From positions 3,720,001-3,784,000 of the forward strand of contig NZ_JAJOLP010000001.1 of the NCBI RefSeq assembly GCF_021129215.1: a DNA stretch of 64,000 bases. The letters run 5' to 3'. Position numbers and translations under genes: made by a program. Positions 30,045-40,184 of the stretch are shown piece after piece; the stretch's first letter is position 1; the number at the start of each line of letters is the position of its first letter. The notes beneath the pieces were generated by a model. It was given only the letters and a program-made list of their open reading frames with translations. It made no database searches and had not been told where the DNA came from. The DNA is from Agromyces sp. S2-1-8 (GTDB lineage Bacteria; Actinomycetota; Actinomycetes; Actinomycetales; Microbacteriaceae).

Positions 30045-32127
30045 GCGCGCCTCCCTGCGCCGCGGGCGGCTCCTCGCCGGCCACCCCGTCGACCGGCAGC
30101 TCCACGAGCACGGTCGTGCCGGAGGGTTCGCGTGCCGACACGCGCACCGTCCCCCGGAGTGCGGCGACCCGGTCCCGGATGTTCGCGAGCCCGCCGTGCG
30201 ACACCGGCTCCGCGCCGCCCGCCGGCGCCCCGATGCCGCGACCGTCGTCGCTGATCGAGATGCGCAGATGCCCGTTCGACCGTGCGAGCACCACCGTCGC
30301 GTGCATCGCGTCGGCGTGCTTCGCCGTGTTCGCGAGCGCCTCGCGCACGACGTAGTAGGCGGTCGTCTCGACATCCTCGGGGTACCGCTCGGCGCGCACC
30401 GCGGCGTCGGCGTCGACCGAGAGCGCGATCGGGTACCGCGCGACACCCGACTCGACGGCGGCGACGAGCCCGTTGTCGCTCAGCACGGGCGGGTGGATCC
30501 CTTGCGCGAGCTCCCGCAGGTCGGTGAGCGTCTCGCGGGCCTGGTCCTGCAGTTCGGTGAGCTCGGCCGGGGTGAGTTGACCGCGCTCCAACCGGTTGCG
30601 GGCGAGGCGCAGCCCCGCGATCTGCGCCACCACGTTCTGCTGGATGCCGTCGTGCAGGTCGCGTTCGAGACGCCGGCGCTCGTCGTCTTGCGCAGCCACG
30701 AGCCGCTCCCTCGAGGCGGTCAGCTCTTCGAGCTGCGCCGCGAGCTGCGCCGTGAGGCGCACGTTCGCCACGGATGCCGCGGCCTGGCCGGCGACCGTGC
30801 GCAGCAGTGCGCGCTCGGCGTCGTTGTAGTCGCCGTGATGGCGCGGCCCGACCTCGATGCTGCCGAGGGTCTCGTCGCCGCGGACGAGCTCGGCGGCGAG
30901 CGCCGGCGAGGCGGCTCCCCCGTCCTCGCCGGCGACGCCGAGCGGTTCCGCGGCGAGCCCGCCGTCGCCCGACGCGAGCCGGATGCGCACCCACGAGGCA
31001 TCGAGGCCGTCGCGCACCGCCTCGGCGAGCCGGTTCAGGAGGTCGCGGGGCTCGCCCGCCTCCTCGAGGCGCGCACCCAGTTCGCTGAGCAGTTCGAACT
31101 GCCGCTCGCGGTCGCCGAAGAGCCGGCGGTGGATCCAGCGCTGCATCCACGTGCGCACCGGCAGCAGCGCGATCGCGACGAGCGCGGTGATGAGCACCGC
31201 GGGCACGACGCGCAGCCGACCCGACAGCAGGATGGCCGGCGTCGCGACCGCGATGCCGTAGAAGACCGTGATGAGCAGGTTCGACGAACGCGAGACGGCT
31301 CGCCCGCGGTCGTCGGGGGCGACGTCGAAGGCGCCGTAGCGGAAGATGCCGTGCACGGCGACGATCGGGATGGCGATGAGGGTCGCGTAGACGATCACCT
31401 CGCCGACTCCGGGCCACGGCAGCACCGGCCACAGGAGGAACGCCGCAGCCGAGGCCACGACGGTGATCGCCATCGATCGAGTGCGGGCACGCACCTCGGG
31501 CGCGCCGAACAGCGCACGCGAGCCGAGCACCGCGAGAGCGAGGAGAACCGCGGGCCACGACTGGACGAAGACCGCGTACACGAACGGCGCCGCCCACTCG
31601 AGCCACGGCACGGCGTACTGGTTCGGGATGCCGTCGCCCGAGATGCCGATGTAGGGCGACATCACGAGGTGCGGCGAGGTGAGCAGCGTCAGCGGTCCCA
31701 CGAGCATCGGCATCCAGAGGAAGGCGACGAGGACGCGCTGCCAGCGCCGCTCGGGCACGCCGTCGGGGAACGTCGCGAAGACGATGAGGAACGCCGACGT
31801 GGCGGCCGCGTCGGCCGTCAGGCCGATCATGTTGAACAGCGGGAACCACGGCTCCACGATGAGCTCGATGTTGCGCTGCACGAACGTCTCGTATGCCGAC
31901 CCGACGAGGATGGCCGTCGCCGCGAGCGCGATGAGCACCGCCGTGCGCGACCTCGAGACGGTGAGCAGCCACAGGCCCAGCACGAAGAGCGGCACGGCTC
32001 CGAGGATGGGCCATGCGAGCCCGTGGTCGGCGTCGGCCTCGACGAAGCCGCGCTGCACGACGATGTAGACGAGCGCGGCGACCCCGATCGGGCCGAGCGT
32101 CGCGAGACAGACCCACCTGCGGTTCAC
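30037..32127 (-). CDS. membrane-bound GAF-domain sensor histidine kinase (HisKA_3)
   Basis: 696 residues from a GTG start. About eleven membrane helices fill the N-terminal half (to about residue 330), followed by a GAF-like domain (about 345-465), the HisKA_3 motif LERDLHDGIQQNVV with His492, and a C-terminal ATPase domain (YYVVREALANTAKHADA, SDDGRGIG, HGGLANIRDRV). The large polytopic sensor suggests a membrane-embedded or lipid-soluble cue. It overlaps the response regulator gene. An extension upstream of the GTG would run into the divergent promoter region, so the GTG at 32127 is preferred. Confidence 0.9.
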   Translation of the reverse strand: MNRRWVCLATLGPIGVAALVYIVVQRGFVEADADHGLAWPILGAVPLFVLGLWLLTVSRSRTAVLIALAATAILVGSAYETFVQRNIELIVEPWFPLFNMIGLTADAAATSAFLIVFATFPDGVPERRWQRVLVAFLWMPMLVGPLTLLTSPHLVMSPYIGISGDGIPNQYAVPWLEWAAPFVYAVFVQSWPAVLLALAVLGSRALFGAPEVRARTRSMAITVVASAAAFLLWPVLPWPGVGEVIVYATLIAIPIVAVHGIFRYGAFDVAPDDRGRAVSRSSNLLITVFYGIAVATPAILLSGRLRVVPAVLITALVAIALLPVRTWMQRWIHRRLFGDRERQFELLSELGARLEEAGEPRDLLNRLAEAVRDGLDASWVRIRLASGDGGLAAEPLGVAGEDGGAASPALAAELVRGDETLGSIEVGPRHHGDYNDAERALLRTVAGQAAASVANVRLTAQLAAQLEELTASRERLVAAQDDERRRLERDLHDGIQQNVVAQIAGLRLARNRLERGQLTPAELTELQDQARETLTDLRELAQGIHPPVLSDNGLVAAVESGVARYPIALSVDADAAVRAERYPEDVETTAYYVVREALANTAKHADAMHATVVLARSNGHLRISISDDGRGIGAPAGGAEPVSHGGLANIRDRVAALRGTVRVSAREPSGTTVLVELPVDGVAGEEPPAAQGGAHG

Positions 32128-32322
32128 GGTTCCATCGTCCTCCTGTCGGGCATCGCGCGGGAGGGGGCGGTCCGTACCCGCCCTTGGGGGCCAGCCTCCA
32201 TCCGGCGTGCGGTGCACCGCCACGAGGCATCCGGCCCGCCGTGTTCCGGCGCCGACCGGACTCCGCGACCGTCGAAGGCGAGCGGATGCCGCGGACCGGC
32301 GCCGCACGAAGGAGAAGGCATC

Positions 32323-32823
32323 ATGCGCAAGCTGTACTCGGGCCTCGCCTGGACCGTCGCGGGCGCCGTCGTCGTGCAGGCCGCGGCGATCGCGTTCGCG
32401 TTCGGCGGCATGCTCAATCTCATCGCCGAGGGCGGCGTCGTCGACAAGGCGCTGCTCGAGAGCTTCCAGGCCGGCGGCGTCGGCGAACTCGGCTTCATGA
32501 TCCACGGGCTCGTCGGAGGCCTGCTGATCCCGCTCGTGGCGCTCGCCCTCGTGATCGTGTCGTTCTTCGTGCGCGTGCGCGGGGCGAAGCTGTGGGCGGC
32601 GCTCACGCTCGGGCTCGTGGCGCTGCAGGTGACGCTCGGCTTCGCGATCGTCGGCTCGCCCTACCTCGGACTCATCCACGGGGCGAACGCGCTCGCGATC
32701 GTGGTGGCGGCCTCCGTCGCCGCGCTGCGCGTGCGCCGGGCGCGACTGGCCGATCGGGCGAGTGCCGACGCCGCGTCGGGGTCTCGCTCCGAGGGGGCGA
32801 GCACCGATGCCGTCGCGGCGTGA
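32323..32823 (+). CDS. DUF6220-like membrane protein
   Basis: 166 residues; four predicted membrane helices (about 8-32, 56-78, 84-106, 110-132) and a disordered, Ala/Ser-rich tail. The layout and the H/G-rich helix FMIHGLVGGLLIPLVALAL plus LIHGANALAIVV resemble DUF6220 proteins, of unknown function; the conserved His could bind a heme-like cofactor, which is inference. AAGGAG precedes the ATG. Its end overlaps the multicopper oxidase gene by 17 bp, so the two are co-expressed, and the operon is divergent from the two-component system. Confidence 0.65.
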   Translation: MRKLYSGLAWTVAGAVVVQAAAIAFAFGGMLNLIAEGGVVDKALLESFQAGGVGELGFMIHGLVGGLLIPLVALALVIVSFFVRVRGAKLWAALTLGLVALQVTLGFAIVGSPYLGLIHGANALAIVVAASVAALRVRRARLADRASADAASGSRSEGASTDAVAA

Positions 32824-34342
32824 CCTCCTGCGGTGCGCCGTCGTCGGCGTCGCGGTCGCGACCGCGCTCGGCGCCGGTGCGCTCGCGTGGAGCTCCACGC
32901 TGCTGGGCGAGTATTCCGTCATGGGCATGGGCTCGGGAGGTACGACCGGCGGAGCCGGGCACGCGGGCCACGGCGGGCAGGGCGCCGCGGCGGGCGGCGC
33001 CGCCGAGGCATCCGGCCTGCTCGACACCGTGAGCGTGACCGACCTCGCCGCCGACCCCGACCGCCCGGCCGACGTGCGCGTCGAACTCGTCGCCCGGCAG
33101 GGCACCGTCGACGTGCCCGGCGGCCGGTCGATCGAGGGCTACACGGTGAACGGCACGTCACCGGGGCCCGAGATCCGCGCCAGGCAGGGCGACCTCGTCG
33201 AGGTCGTGCTCGTGAACGAGTCGGTGGCCGACGGCGCGACGCTGCACTGGCACGGCATCGACGTGCCGAACGCCGCCGACGGCGTCGCGGGCATCACGCA
33301 GGACGCCGTGCCCGTCGGTGGCCGCCACGTCTACCGGTTCGTCGCGGCCGACGCCGGCACCTACTGGTACCACTCGCACCAGGTGTCGCACGTGCAGGTC
33401 GAGCGGGGACTGCTCGGCGCGATCGTGATCGAACCGGCCGAGCCGGACGGGCGGATCGCCGCCCCGACCGACGGCTCGCCGCTCGACGTCACCGCGCTGC
33501 TGCACATCTACGGCGGCCAGCACACCCTGAACGGCCGCGTCGCCGACGAGCGCGTCTCGGCGCCGCCCGGTTCGACGGTGCGGGTGCGCGTCGTGAACAC
33601 CGACCAGGGCACCGCCGCCGTGTGGGCGGGAGCACCGTTCCGCGTCGTCGCCGTCGACGGCCACGACGTGCACGAGCCCGGCGAGATCGAGGGGCAGCGC
33701 GTGCTCGTACCGGCGGGCGGCAGGGTGGATGTCGCGGTGCGGGCGCCCGACCGCGGCGCTGTGCGGCTGCACGTGGGCGGCGCCCGCAGCATCGTCATCG
33801 GCGACGCGTCCGCCGAGGCATCCGCCCCGCCGGTTCGCCAGCCGTCGACGACCCTCGACCTGCTCGCCTACGGAACGCCGGAGCCGCTCACCTTCGACGC
33901 GGCCTCGCCCGACCGCAGCTTCGACTACGTGATCTCACGCCGGTTCGGCATCATCGACGGCCGCCCGGGCAACTTCTGGACGATCAACGGCCGCATGTTC
34001 CCCGACGTGCCCATGTTCGAGGTCGCCGAGAGCGACGTCGTCGCGATGCACGTCCGCAACGACTCGGGCGACGTGCACCCCATGCACCTGCACGGCCACC
34101 ACGTCGTCGTGCTCGCGCGCGACGGGGTCGCCGCCTCGGGCAGCCCGTGGGTCGTCGACACCCTCGACGTGCACCCCGGCGAGACGTACGACCTCGCCTT
34201 CGTCGCCGACAACCCCGGCATCTGGAGCGACCACTGCCACACGCTCCCCCACGCGGTCGACGGGCTCGTCGCGCATGTCATGTACGAGGGCGTCACGACG
34301 CTGTTCACGATCAACGGCGAGGCGGGCAACCGGCCCGAGTGA
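32807..34342 (+). CDS. Tat-type secreted multicopper oxidase
   Basis: 511 residues. Twin-arginine start MPSRRDLLRC with hydrophobic stretch to about 28, then a His/Gly linker. Four copper-binding blocks are intact: HWHGIDVP, WYHSHQVSH, HPMHLHGHH and DHCHTLPHAVDGLVAHVM (HCH-x3-H-x4-L type). Domain layout (cupredoxins 1, 2 and 3) is that of bacterial laccase/CueO-like or CopA-like proteins; likely roles are Cu(I) detoxification, Mn oxidation or phenol oxidation, which sequence cannot separate. GAGGGGG lies inside the upstream gene, 9-15 bases before the ATG. Confidence 0.9.
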   Translation: MPSRRDLLRCAVVGVAVATALGAGALAWSSTLLGEYSVMGMGSGGTTGGAGHAGHGGQGAAAGGAAEASGLLDTVSVTDLAADPDRPADVRVELVARQGTVDVPGGRSIEGYTVNGTSPGPEIRARQGDLVEVVLVNESVADGATLHWHGIDVPNAADGVAGITQDAVPVGGRHVYRFVAADAGTYWYHSHQVSHVQVERGLLGAIVIEPAEPDGRIAAPTDGSPLDVTALLHIYGGQHTLNGRVADERVSAPPGSTVRVRVVNTDQGTAAVWAGAPFRVVAVDGHDVHEPGEIEGQRVLVPAGGRVDVAVRAPDRGAVRLHVGGARSIVIGDASAEASAPPVRQPSTTLDLLAYGTPEPLTFDAASPDRSFDYVISRRFGIIDGRPGNFWTINGRMFPDVPMFEVAESDVVAMHVRNDSGDVHPMHLHGHHVVVLARDGVAASGSPWVVDTLDVHPGETYDLAFVADNPGIWSDHCHTLPHAVDGLVAHVMYEGVTTLFTINGEAGNRPE

Positions 34343-34467
34343 CCGCGGGCGCGCTTCTCGCGTGCCCCGGGTGCCGGGCGGCGCCGGGCGGCGAGTCCGT
34401 TGCGTGTCGCGGCCGACATCGCGGGCGTGCCCCGGTCGACGGCCGCGGGCGCCGTGGGTTGCCGGCC

Positions 34468-36060
34468 CTACAGCGCTCCGGTCGCGGGCTTCTCGACGAC
34501 GCGCCCGCCGCCCTCGAACACGAGCAGGCGGTCGGCGAGCTTGTCGACGAAGAACCGGTCGTGCGACACCACGACCACGGCGCCCGGGAAGTGCGTGAGC
34601 GCGCGCTCCATCACCTGCGTCGAGGTGATGTCGAGGTGGTTCGTCGGCTCGTCGAGCACGATCACGGCCGCACCCGAGAGCAGGCACTGGGCGATCGCCA
34701 CGCGCGCCCGCTGGCCGCCCGAGAGGTTGCCGATCTTCTGCTGCAGGTCGGCGTCGGAGAACTGCAGCATCGCGAGGAACCGGGCGACGCTCTTCTTCGT
34801 CGCCGTGAACGCGAGCGAGTCGGGGTAGGCGTTCACGGCGTGGCCCACGGTGTCGGTCAGGTCGAGCTCGGCGTAGACCCGGTTGTACGACACGAACCGC
34901 GCGCCCTTCGCCCAGCGCACCGAGCCCGCGTCGGCCGCGGCATCCTCGGTGAGCACGTCGAGCAGGGTCGACTTGCCCGAGCCGTTCGAACCGATGATCG
35001 CGACCCGGTCGCCGCGTTGCAGGTCGAACGACACGCCCTCGAAGAGCGGGTCGCCGCCGAAGCCCTTCGTCAGCCCGGTCACGGTGAGCAGGTCGTTCGA
35101 GACCTTGAGCCCGTCGTAGATCGAGGTGATGATCTGGTCGATGGGGCGGGGCGCCTGCCGCTTCTTGATGTCGGCGAGCCGGCGCGCGACGGCGTTCGAC
35201 GGGTTGCGCGCCGCCTCGCGACGGGCGGACGCGGCGGCCTGCTCGTACGCGAGCAGCTCCTCTTCGTGCGCGAACTGCTTCTCGAGCATCTTGAGCCGCG
35301 ACTGCTTGGCGTGCACGTAGGCCGAGTAGTCGCCCTCGTACTCCTGCAGTCGATAGTTCTCGATCTCGATGATTCGGTCGACGACGCCGTCGAGGAACTG
35401 CCGGTCGTGCGACACGACGAGCACGGCGCCCGCGAACGTCTGCAGCCAGTTCTCGACCCACTTGACGCCGTCGAGGTCGAGGAAGTTCGTCGGCTCGTCG
35501 AGCAGCAGCACGTCGGGCGCCTGCACGAGGATGAGCGCGAGCGCCGCCCGGTTTCGCCATCCGCCCGAGAGCCGATCGACCGGCAGGGCGCGCCGCTCGT
35601 CGTCGAAGCCGAGCCGGGTGAGCACCGTGTCGATCGTGGTCTCGTAGGTCCAGCCGCCGATGTGGTCCATGCGCTCGAACAGCTCGCCCTGCTCGGTGAG
35701 GAGGCGCGTCATCTCGTCGTCGCCCATGGGCTCGGCGAGCGCGAGCGCGATCTCGTCGAGACGGGCCTGCGTCTCGTGCACGTCGGCGAAGTGGGCGCTC
35801 AGGGTCTGCTGGATGCTCTGCTCGCCGTCGAGCTCGGAGAACTGCGAGAAGTACCCGATCGTCGTGCCGAGCGTGGCGTCGCGCGTGCCGCCCGACGGCT
35901 CGCGGCGGCCGAGCACGACCTCGAGCAGGCTCGACTTGCCGGTGCCGTTCTTGCCGATGAGCCCGACGCGGTCGCCCTTCTTGAGCTTGAGGAATCCCTC
36001 TTTCAGCACGGGCCGCCCGTCGAACTCGATGCTCACGTCGTTCAGGCGGATCAGGCTCAC
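34468..36060 (-). CDS. ABC-F family ATPase (translation-associated)
   Basis: 530 residues, two ABC domains and no membrane helices. Walker A: GLIGKNGTGKSSLLE and [15 protein letters not shown]; signatures LSGGWRNRAAL and LSGGQRARVAI; Walker B VLLLDEPTNFLDLD and VIVLDEPTNHLDIT. Between them lies the ABC-F linker (about 230-310), here with coiled-coil-like KMLEKQFAHEEELLAYEQ. ABC-F proteins bind the ribosomal E site; some give antibiotic resistance, others (EttA, Uup) act in translation. The class is not decided here. It follows no operon partner; its 5' gap is the 274-bp divergent region with ubiB-like. Confidence 0.92.
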   Translation of the reverse strand: MSLIRLNDVSIEFDGRPVLKEGFLKLKKGDRVGLIGKNGTGKSSLLEVVLGRREPSGGTRDATLGTTIGYFSQFSELDGEQSIQQTLSAHFADVHETQARLDEIALALAEPMGDDEMTRLLTEQGELFERMDHIGGWTYETTIDTVLTRLGFDDERRALPVDRLSGGWRNRAALALILVQAPDVLLLDEPTNFLDLDGVKWVENWLQTFAGAVLVVSHDRQFLDGVVDRIIEIENYRLQEYEGDYSAYVHAKQSRLKMLEKQFAHEEELLAYEQAAASARREAARNPSNAVARRLADIKKRQAPRPIDQIITSIYDGLKVSNDLLTVTGLTKGFGGDPLFEGVSFDLQRGDRVAIIGSNGSGKSTLLDVLTEDAAADAGSVRWAKGARFVSYNRVYAELDLTDTVGHAVNAYPDSLAFTATKKSVARFLAMLQFSDADLQQKIGNLSGGQRARVAIAQCLLSGAAVIVLDEPTNHLDITSTQVMERALTHFPGAVVVVSHDRFFVDKLADRLLVFEGGGRVVEKPATGAL

Positions 36061-36334
36061 GAGGGTCCTCGGTTTCGGGGGTCGGGGTGCGTTCGGCGCG
36101 CTGCGGCCGAGTGGCGAGACGGATGCCTGGAGCCGGCGTCGAGTCTACCGACGGTGCCTGCGCGCCCCGGATGTTCCGACGACTCGCGTCGACCGTTCGT
36201 CAACGTGCGAACGCGGCGTTGCGGGTCCAACTTTCGATGGTCGTCTGAGTCCCACGCCGTGTGCAGCGCCGGCTTCGCGCCGCGTTGGCTAGCGTGAGCG
36301 GTGGCGGCCGCCCGGCCGCAGGCGGGAGTCGGGG

Positions 36335-38305
36335 ATGAACGTCGGCGACGTGCTGCTCAACGTGGCGCTCATGGTCGCGCTCACGCTGCTGTTCCTGGCC
36401 GTGCTGACCGCGTTCGTCCGGCGCGTGCTCGGCGTGCGGGTCGGCATCGTGCGCATCGTGATCGCGGGGTTCGTCGGCCTCGCCGCCGAGGTCGGGTTCG
36501 AGTCGCAGGTCGTCTGGGGCAAGCAGGACTACAGTGCCGCGCTCCTGCCGGTGCAGCTCGGCATCGTCATGTTCGCGGCGGTCGCGTTCCTGGTGATCGC
36601 CGAGATCATCGTGCCGCCCGGATCCATCCAGCGGCCTGACCAGTGGCTGCCGTCGTTGCGGCGCAGCGCCGCGCGCACCCGCCGCTACACCGAGATCTCG
36701 CGCATCGCCGTTCGACATGGACTCGTGCCGTTCCGGCCCAACGCCGAGCCGACGGCCGCCGGCCACGCCGAGCGCACCCGGCAGGCCATCGCCCTTCGGG
36801 CCGCGCTCGAGGACGCCGGTGGCGCGTTCGTGAAGCTCGGCCAGGTGCTCTCGACGCGCAGCGACGTACTGCCGCCCGAGTTCGTCGCCGAGCTCAGCCG
36901 GCTGCAGCAGCGGGTGCCCCCGGCCGAATGGGCCGAGGTGCGCGCCCTGCTCGAGGCCGAACTGCCGCGGCCGATGGGCGACGTGTTCGGTGCCTTCGAC
37001 GAGACCCCGCTCGCCGCGGCATCCATCGGGCAGGTGCACCGGGCGACGCTCGCGTCGGGTGAGCCCGTCGCCGTGAAGGTGCAGCGTCCTGGCATCGTGC
37101 CGCTCGTCGACCGCGACCTCGACATCGTGCTGCGCCTCGCCGACCAGCTCGACCGGTCGACGGAGTGGGGCCGGTCGCTCGGCGTACGCGGGCTCGCCGA
37201 GGCCTTCGCCGCGAACCTCCGCGAGGAGCTCGACTACCGCATCGAGGCGGCGAACATGGCGGCGATGCGCGCGACGCTCGCGACGCATCCGGCGCGGGAG
37301 CGCGTCAGCGTGCCCCGCCACCACGCCGAGCTCAGCGGTGAGCGCGTGCTCGTGATGGACCTCGTCGAAGGCCGCACGCTCAGCGATCCGGCTGCCCTGC
37401 AGGGACGCTCCGGCGACGAGCGCGCCGAACTGGCCGACCGTCTCTTCTCCTCGGCCATGACGCAGATCATCGACGACGGCGTCTTCCACGCCGACCTGCA
37501 CCCCGGCAACATCGTGATCGTCGACTCGGGCGAGATCGTGCTGCTCGACTTCGGTTCGATCGGGCGGCTCGACTCCGAACTCCGGCGCCAGATCGGGGAG
37601 GTGCTGCTCGCGTTCTACCGCGGCGACGCCCGCAGCTTCGGCGACGCACTGATCGGGCTGGTCGAGCTCCCCGACGACCTCGACGAGGTCGCCCTGCGCC
37701 GGCGGATCGGGGCGTTCATGTCGCGCCGGCTCGGCGCGGGCGGCACGGTCGATGCCACCGTCGTGACCGAGATGGTGCGACTTCTCGCCGAGAACCGCAT
37801 CGCGGTGCCCGGCGATCTCGCCGCAGCGTTCCGCGCCATCGGCACGCTCGAGGGGACGCTCCGCCTCGTGAAGCCCGGGTTCGACCTGCTCACCGAGGCG
37901 GAGGGCTTCGCCAAGACCCGGGTCGCCGAGGCGACGCGCCCGTCGGCGCTCTTCTCGACCGCCGTCGACGAGATCGGCGGCCTGCTGCCGATGCTGCGCC
38001 GCATGCCCCGGCGCGCCGACCGCATCAGCGCGGCGCTCGCCGACGGACGCCTCTCGTTCAACGTGCGCCTGTTCGCCGACCGTCGCGACCGCTCGCTCGT
38101 GCGCGATCTCGTGAACCTCGTCGCCGTCGCGTTCCTCGCGGGGGTGTTCGGCATCATGGCGGCGATGCTGCTCGTCAGCGACGGCGGGCCGGAGGTCGCG
38201 CCCGACTTCACGCTCTACCAGCTCTTCGGCTACCTCCTCGTGATCGTCTCGGGGCTGCTGACGCTCAAGGTGCTGTTCGACGTCTTCCGGCGGCGCACGC
38301 CCTGA
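36335..38305 (+). CDS. UbiB/ABC1 (ADCK)-family protein kinase-like protein
   Basis: 656 residues. N-terminal helices (about 5-85, three or four), then the ABC1 domain: KxGQ motif FVKLGQVLSTRSDVLPPEF (about 168-186), A-rich loop AAASIGQVHRA, VAIMVQRP-type Lys in PVAVKVQRPG, catalytic HADLHPGNI, and DFGSIGRL. Two C-terminal membrane helices (near 595-615 and 630-650). UbiB-like proteins are atypical kinases/ATPases needed for quinone or lipid-related metabolism. No ubiquinone genes nearby; actinobacteria use menaquinone, so the role is uncertain. Confidence 0.9.
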   Translation: MNVGDVLLNVALMVALTLLFLAVLTAFVRRVLGVRVGIVRIVIAGFVGLAAEVGFESQVVWGKQDYSAALLPVQLGIVMFAAVAFLVIAEIIVPPGSIQRPDQWLPSLRRSAARTRRYTEISRIAVRHGLVPFRPNAEPTAAGHAERTRQAIALRAALEDAGGAFVKLGQVLSTRSDVLPPEFVAELSRLQQRVPPAEWAEVRALLEAELPRPMGDVFGAFDETPLAAASIGQVHRATLASGEPVAVKVQRPGIVPLVDRDLDIVLRLADQLDRSTEWGRSLGVRGLAEAFAANLREELDYRIEAANMAAMRATLATHPARERVSVPRHHAELSGERVLVMDLVEGRTLSDPAALQGRSGDERAELADRLFSSAMTQIIDDGVFHADLHPGNIVIVDSGEIVLLDFGSIGRLDSELRRQIGEVLLAFYRGDARSFGDALIGLVELPDDLDEVALRRRIGAFMSRRLGAGGTVDATVVTEMVRLLAENRIAVPGDLAAAFRAIGTLEGTLRLVKPGFDLLTEAEGFAKTRVAEATRPSALFSTAVDEIGGLLPMLRRMPRRADRISAALADGRLSFNVRLFADRRDRSLVRDLVNLVAVAFLAGVFGIMAAMLLVSDGGPEVAPDFTLYQLFGYLLVIVSGLLTLKVLFDVFRRRTP

Positions 38306-38346
38306 GCGACGTCGATCGGCGGGGTCGGCGTGGAAGGATCGAACGC

Positions 38347-39003
38347 ATGCCGACGCCCACCCCGATCGACCTCGACAGCTGGCCCCGCCGCGAGGCCTTC
38401 GAGCACTACCGGCACCGCGTGCCCTGCACCTACGCGATGACGGTCGAGATCGACGCGACCGCGTTCGTCGCGGCGCTGCGCGCCTCGACCCGCAAGACCT
38501 ATCCGGCGCAGATCTGGGCGATCGCGAACGTCGTCAACCGGCATCCCGAGTTCCGCATGACGCTCACCGACGACGGGGCACCGGCGACGTGGCCGGTCGT
38601 GCAGCCCGCGTTCACGGTGTTCAACCCCGAGCGCGAGACCTTCGCCGCGGTGTCGGTGCCGTACGACGCCGACTTCGCGCGGTTCCACGACGCGGCGGCC
38701 GAGGTGCTCGCGAGTGCGTCGTCGGCGACCGAGATGTTCCCGCAGGGCGGCCTGCCCGCGAACGGCTTCGACGTCTCGAGCATCCCGTGGGCGAGCTTCA
38801 CCGGGTTCACGCTCCAGCTCGACGGCGGCTCGAACCACTTCGCGCCGATCTTCACGCTCGGCCGGTACGTCGAGCGCGACGGGCGCACGCTGCTGCCGCT
38901 GGCGGTGCAGATCCACCACGCGTCGGCCGACGGATTCCACACCGCGCGCCTCGTCGGCGAACTCGAGCAGCTGTTCGCCGACCCGTCGTGGGTCACCGCC
39001 TGA
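38347..39003 (+). CDS. chloramphenicol acetyltransferase-like (CatA) protein
   Basis: 218 residues, type A CAT size. The active-site block near the C-terminus reads QIHHASADGFHTARLVGEL, matching the CAT HHxxxDGxH signature with the catalytic His; N-terminal PIDLDSWPRREAFEHYRHRVPCTYAMTVEID is also CAT-like. CoA-dependent O-acetylation of a hydroxyl is expected. Many chromosomal CatA-like proteins do not confer resistance, so the substrate is open. 41 bp after the ubiB-like gene on the same strand. Confidence 0.87.
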   Translation: MPTPTPIDLDSWPRREAFEHYRHRVPCTYAMTVEIDATAFVAALRASTRKTYPAQIWAIANVVNRHPEFRMTLTDDGAPATWPVVQPAFTVFNPERETFAAVSVPYDADFARFHDAAAEVLASASSATEMFPQGGLPANGFDVSSIPWASFTGFTLQLDGGSNHFAPIFTLGRYVERDGRTLLPLAVQIHHASADGFHTARLVGELEQLFADPSWVTA

Positions 39004-39012
39004 GCACGTCGC

Positions 39013-40083
39013 TCAGGCGGCGTCGAACGTCACGCGGGGTTCGAGCCCGAGGAAGGCGGCGTAGCGCGCGGCAGCGTCGTCGATCGCCTGCCGCTCGCGC
39101 GCGTCGAGCGCCCGATGCGGCCGCAGCGCGAAGGTGACCGCCTTCGCAGTGACCGTGCGCTTCATCGCCGCGACGAGCTGGGCGTCGACGAGGGCCATGC
39201 CGATCGCCGTCTCGCGCTCGCGCGGCACGACCCCCTCGGAGTCGATGACCCAACGCGAGTCCTGGTAGCCGCGGTACATCTCGTCGAGCACCTGCAGCAG
39301 GTGACCGGCCGGTACGAGCGCCCCCGCGGCCGGACCGCCGCGTGCGTGCCAGAAGGTGCGCCCGTCGTGCTCGAACGACTCGAGCCGGTCGGCGGCAGCG
39401 GCGATGCCGCGGCGCGCGTCGGTGACGGTGAGCGTCGCCCAGTACGCGAGATCGCGCTCGGTCGCCGGGCCGTGGGACGTGCAGTAGCGCAGCGCGAGTT
39501 CGGCGAGCGCCTCGTCGCGATCGAACGGACGCGCGGGCGGCACCCGCTCGCTCATGAGCGCGTACGTGTGCTCGCCGTCGCGCGGCGCACCGCTGCAGAC
39601 GAGCCCGAGCATCTCGAGCTTGCCGACGACGAGCATGAGCTGCTGCCCCGTGAGCTCGGTTCCGCGTTCGGCGAGCGCGGCGCCGAGGTCGGCCCTGGTG
39701 CGATCGGATGCCTCGCCGAGCACCCGCTCGATCGTGTCGGCGATCGCCGTCATGCGATCGGCCACCTGCGTCAGCTGCTGGTCGAACACCGGCAGCACCC
39801 GCGGCGCCGTCAGCTCGAGGAGCCAGCGCACGTCGTCGGCGTGCACGTAGTGCCAGGTCGGCCGCAGCACATGGGTGCGGATGACGCGCCCCGACGCGAG
39901 CGCATCGGCGAGGTCGGCGGCCTCGGGCGCCGAGGTGCGCGTCGCGACCGCCCACGCCGACTGCGAGGCGTTCTCGGCCTGCAGGGCGAGCAGCGATCGC
40001 ACGACCTGCTCGGCGTCGTCGCGGGGCGTGGCGAGCGACTGCGATCGCAGCCTCCAGCGGGCGATGTCGCGATCGGTCGTCAT
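39013..40083 (-). CDS. AlkZ/HTH_42-family winged-helix protein
   Basis: 356 residues of the HTH_42 superfamily (YcaQ/AlkZ): opening RLRSQSL, the LLALQAENASQSAWAVATRT block, then tandem winged-helix modules. In Streptomyces AlkZ, and E. coli YcaQ, members are DNA glycosylases that unhook interstrand or alkylated lesions such as azinomycin adducts, using Gln residues in a QxQ/QxD-like motif. The exact catalytic motif is not clear here (QAEN). A second, more YcaQ-like member is at 60213-61361. Confidence 0.8.
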   Translation of the reverse strand: MTTDRDIARWRLRSQSLATPRDDAEQVVRSLLALQAENASQSAWAVATRTSAPEAADLADALASGRVIRTHVLRPTWHYVHADDVRWLLELTAPRVLPVFDQQLTQVADRMTAIADTIERVLGEASDRTRADLGAALAERGTELTGQQLMLVVGKLEMLGLVCSGAPRDGEHTYALMSERVPPARPFDRDEALAELALRYCTSHGPATERDLAYWATLTVTDARRGIAAAADRLESFEHDGRTFWHARGGPAAGALVPAGHLLQVLDEMYRGYQDSRWVIDSEGVVPRERETAIGMALVDAQLVAAMKRTVTAKAVTFALRPHRALDARERQAIDDAAARYAAFLGLEPRVTFDAA

Positions 40084-40184
40084 CTCTCGAGCGTAGGCCG
40101 AGCCGCCGTCATCCCGGCAGGCGGAAACCGTTGCGACCGCAACCGGTGCGCTGCCAACATGGGCTGACCGCAGAACGGAGTCCG

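Noticed and set aside
32833..36297. 1154-residue ORF across the multicopper oxidase and ABC-F genes
   Set aside because: Arg/Gly/Pro-rich frame that crosses two real genes on opposite strands; typical G+C artefact.
38347..39003. CatA-like protein as proven chloramphenicol resistance
   Set aside because: Active-site motif only; chromosomal context has no mobile or resistance genes.
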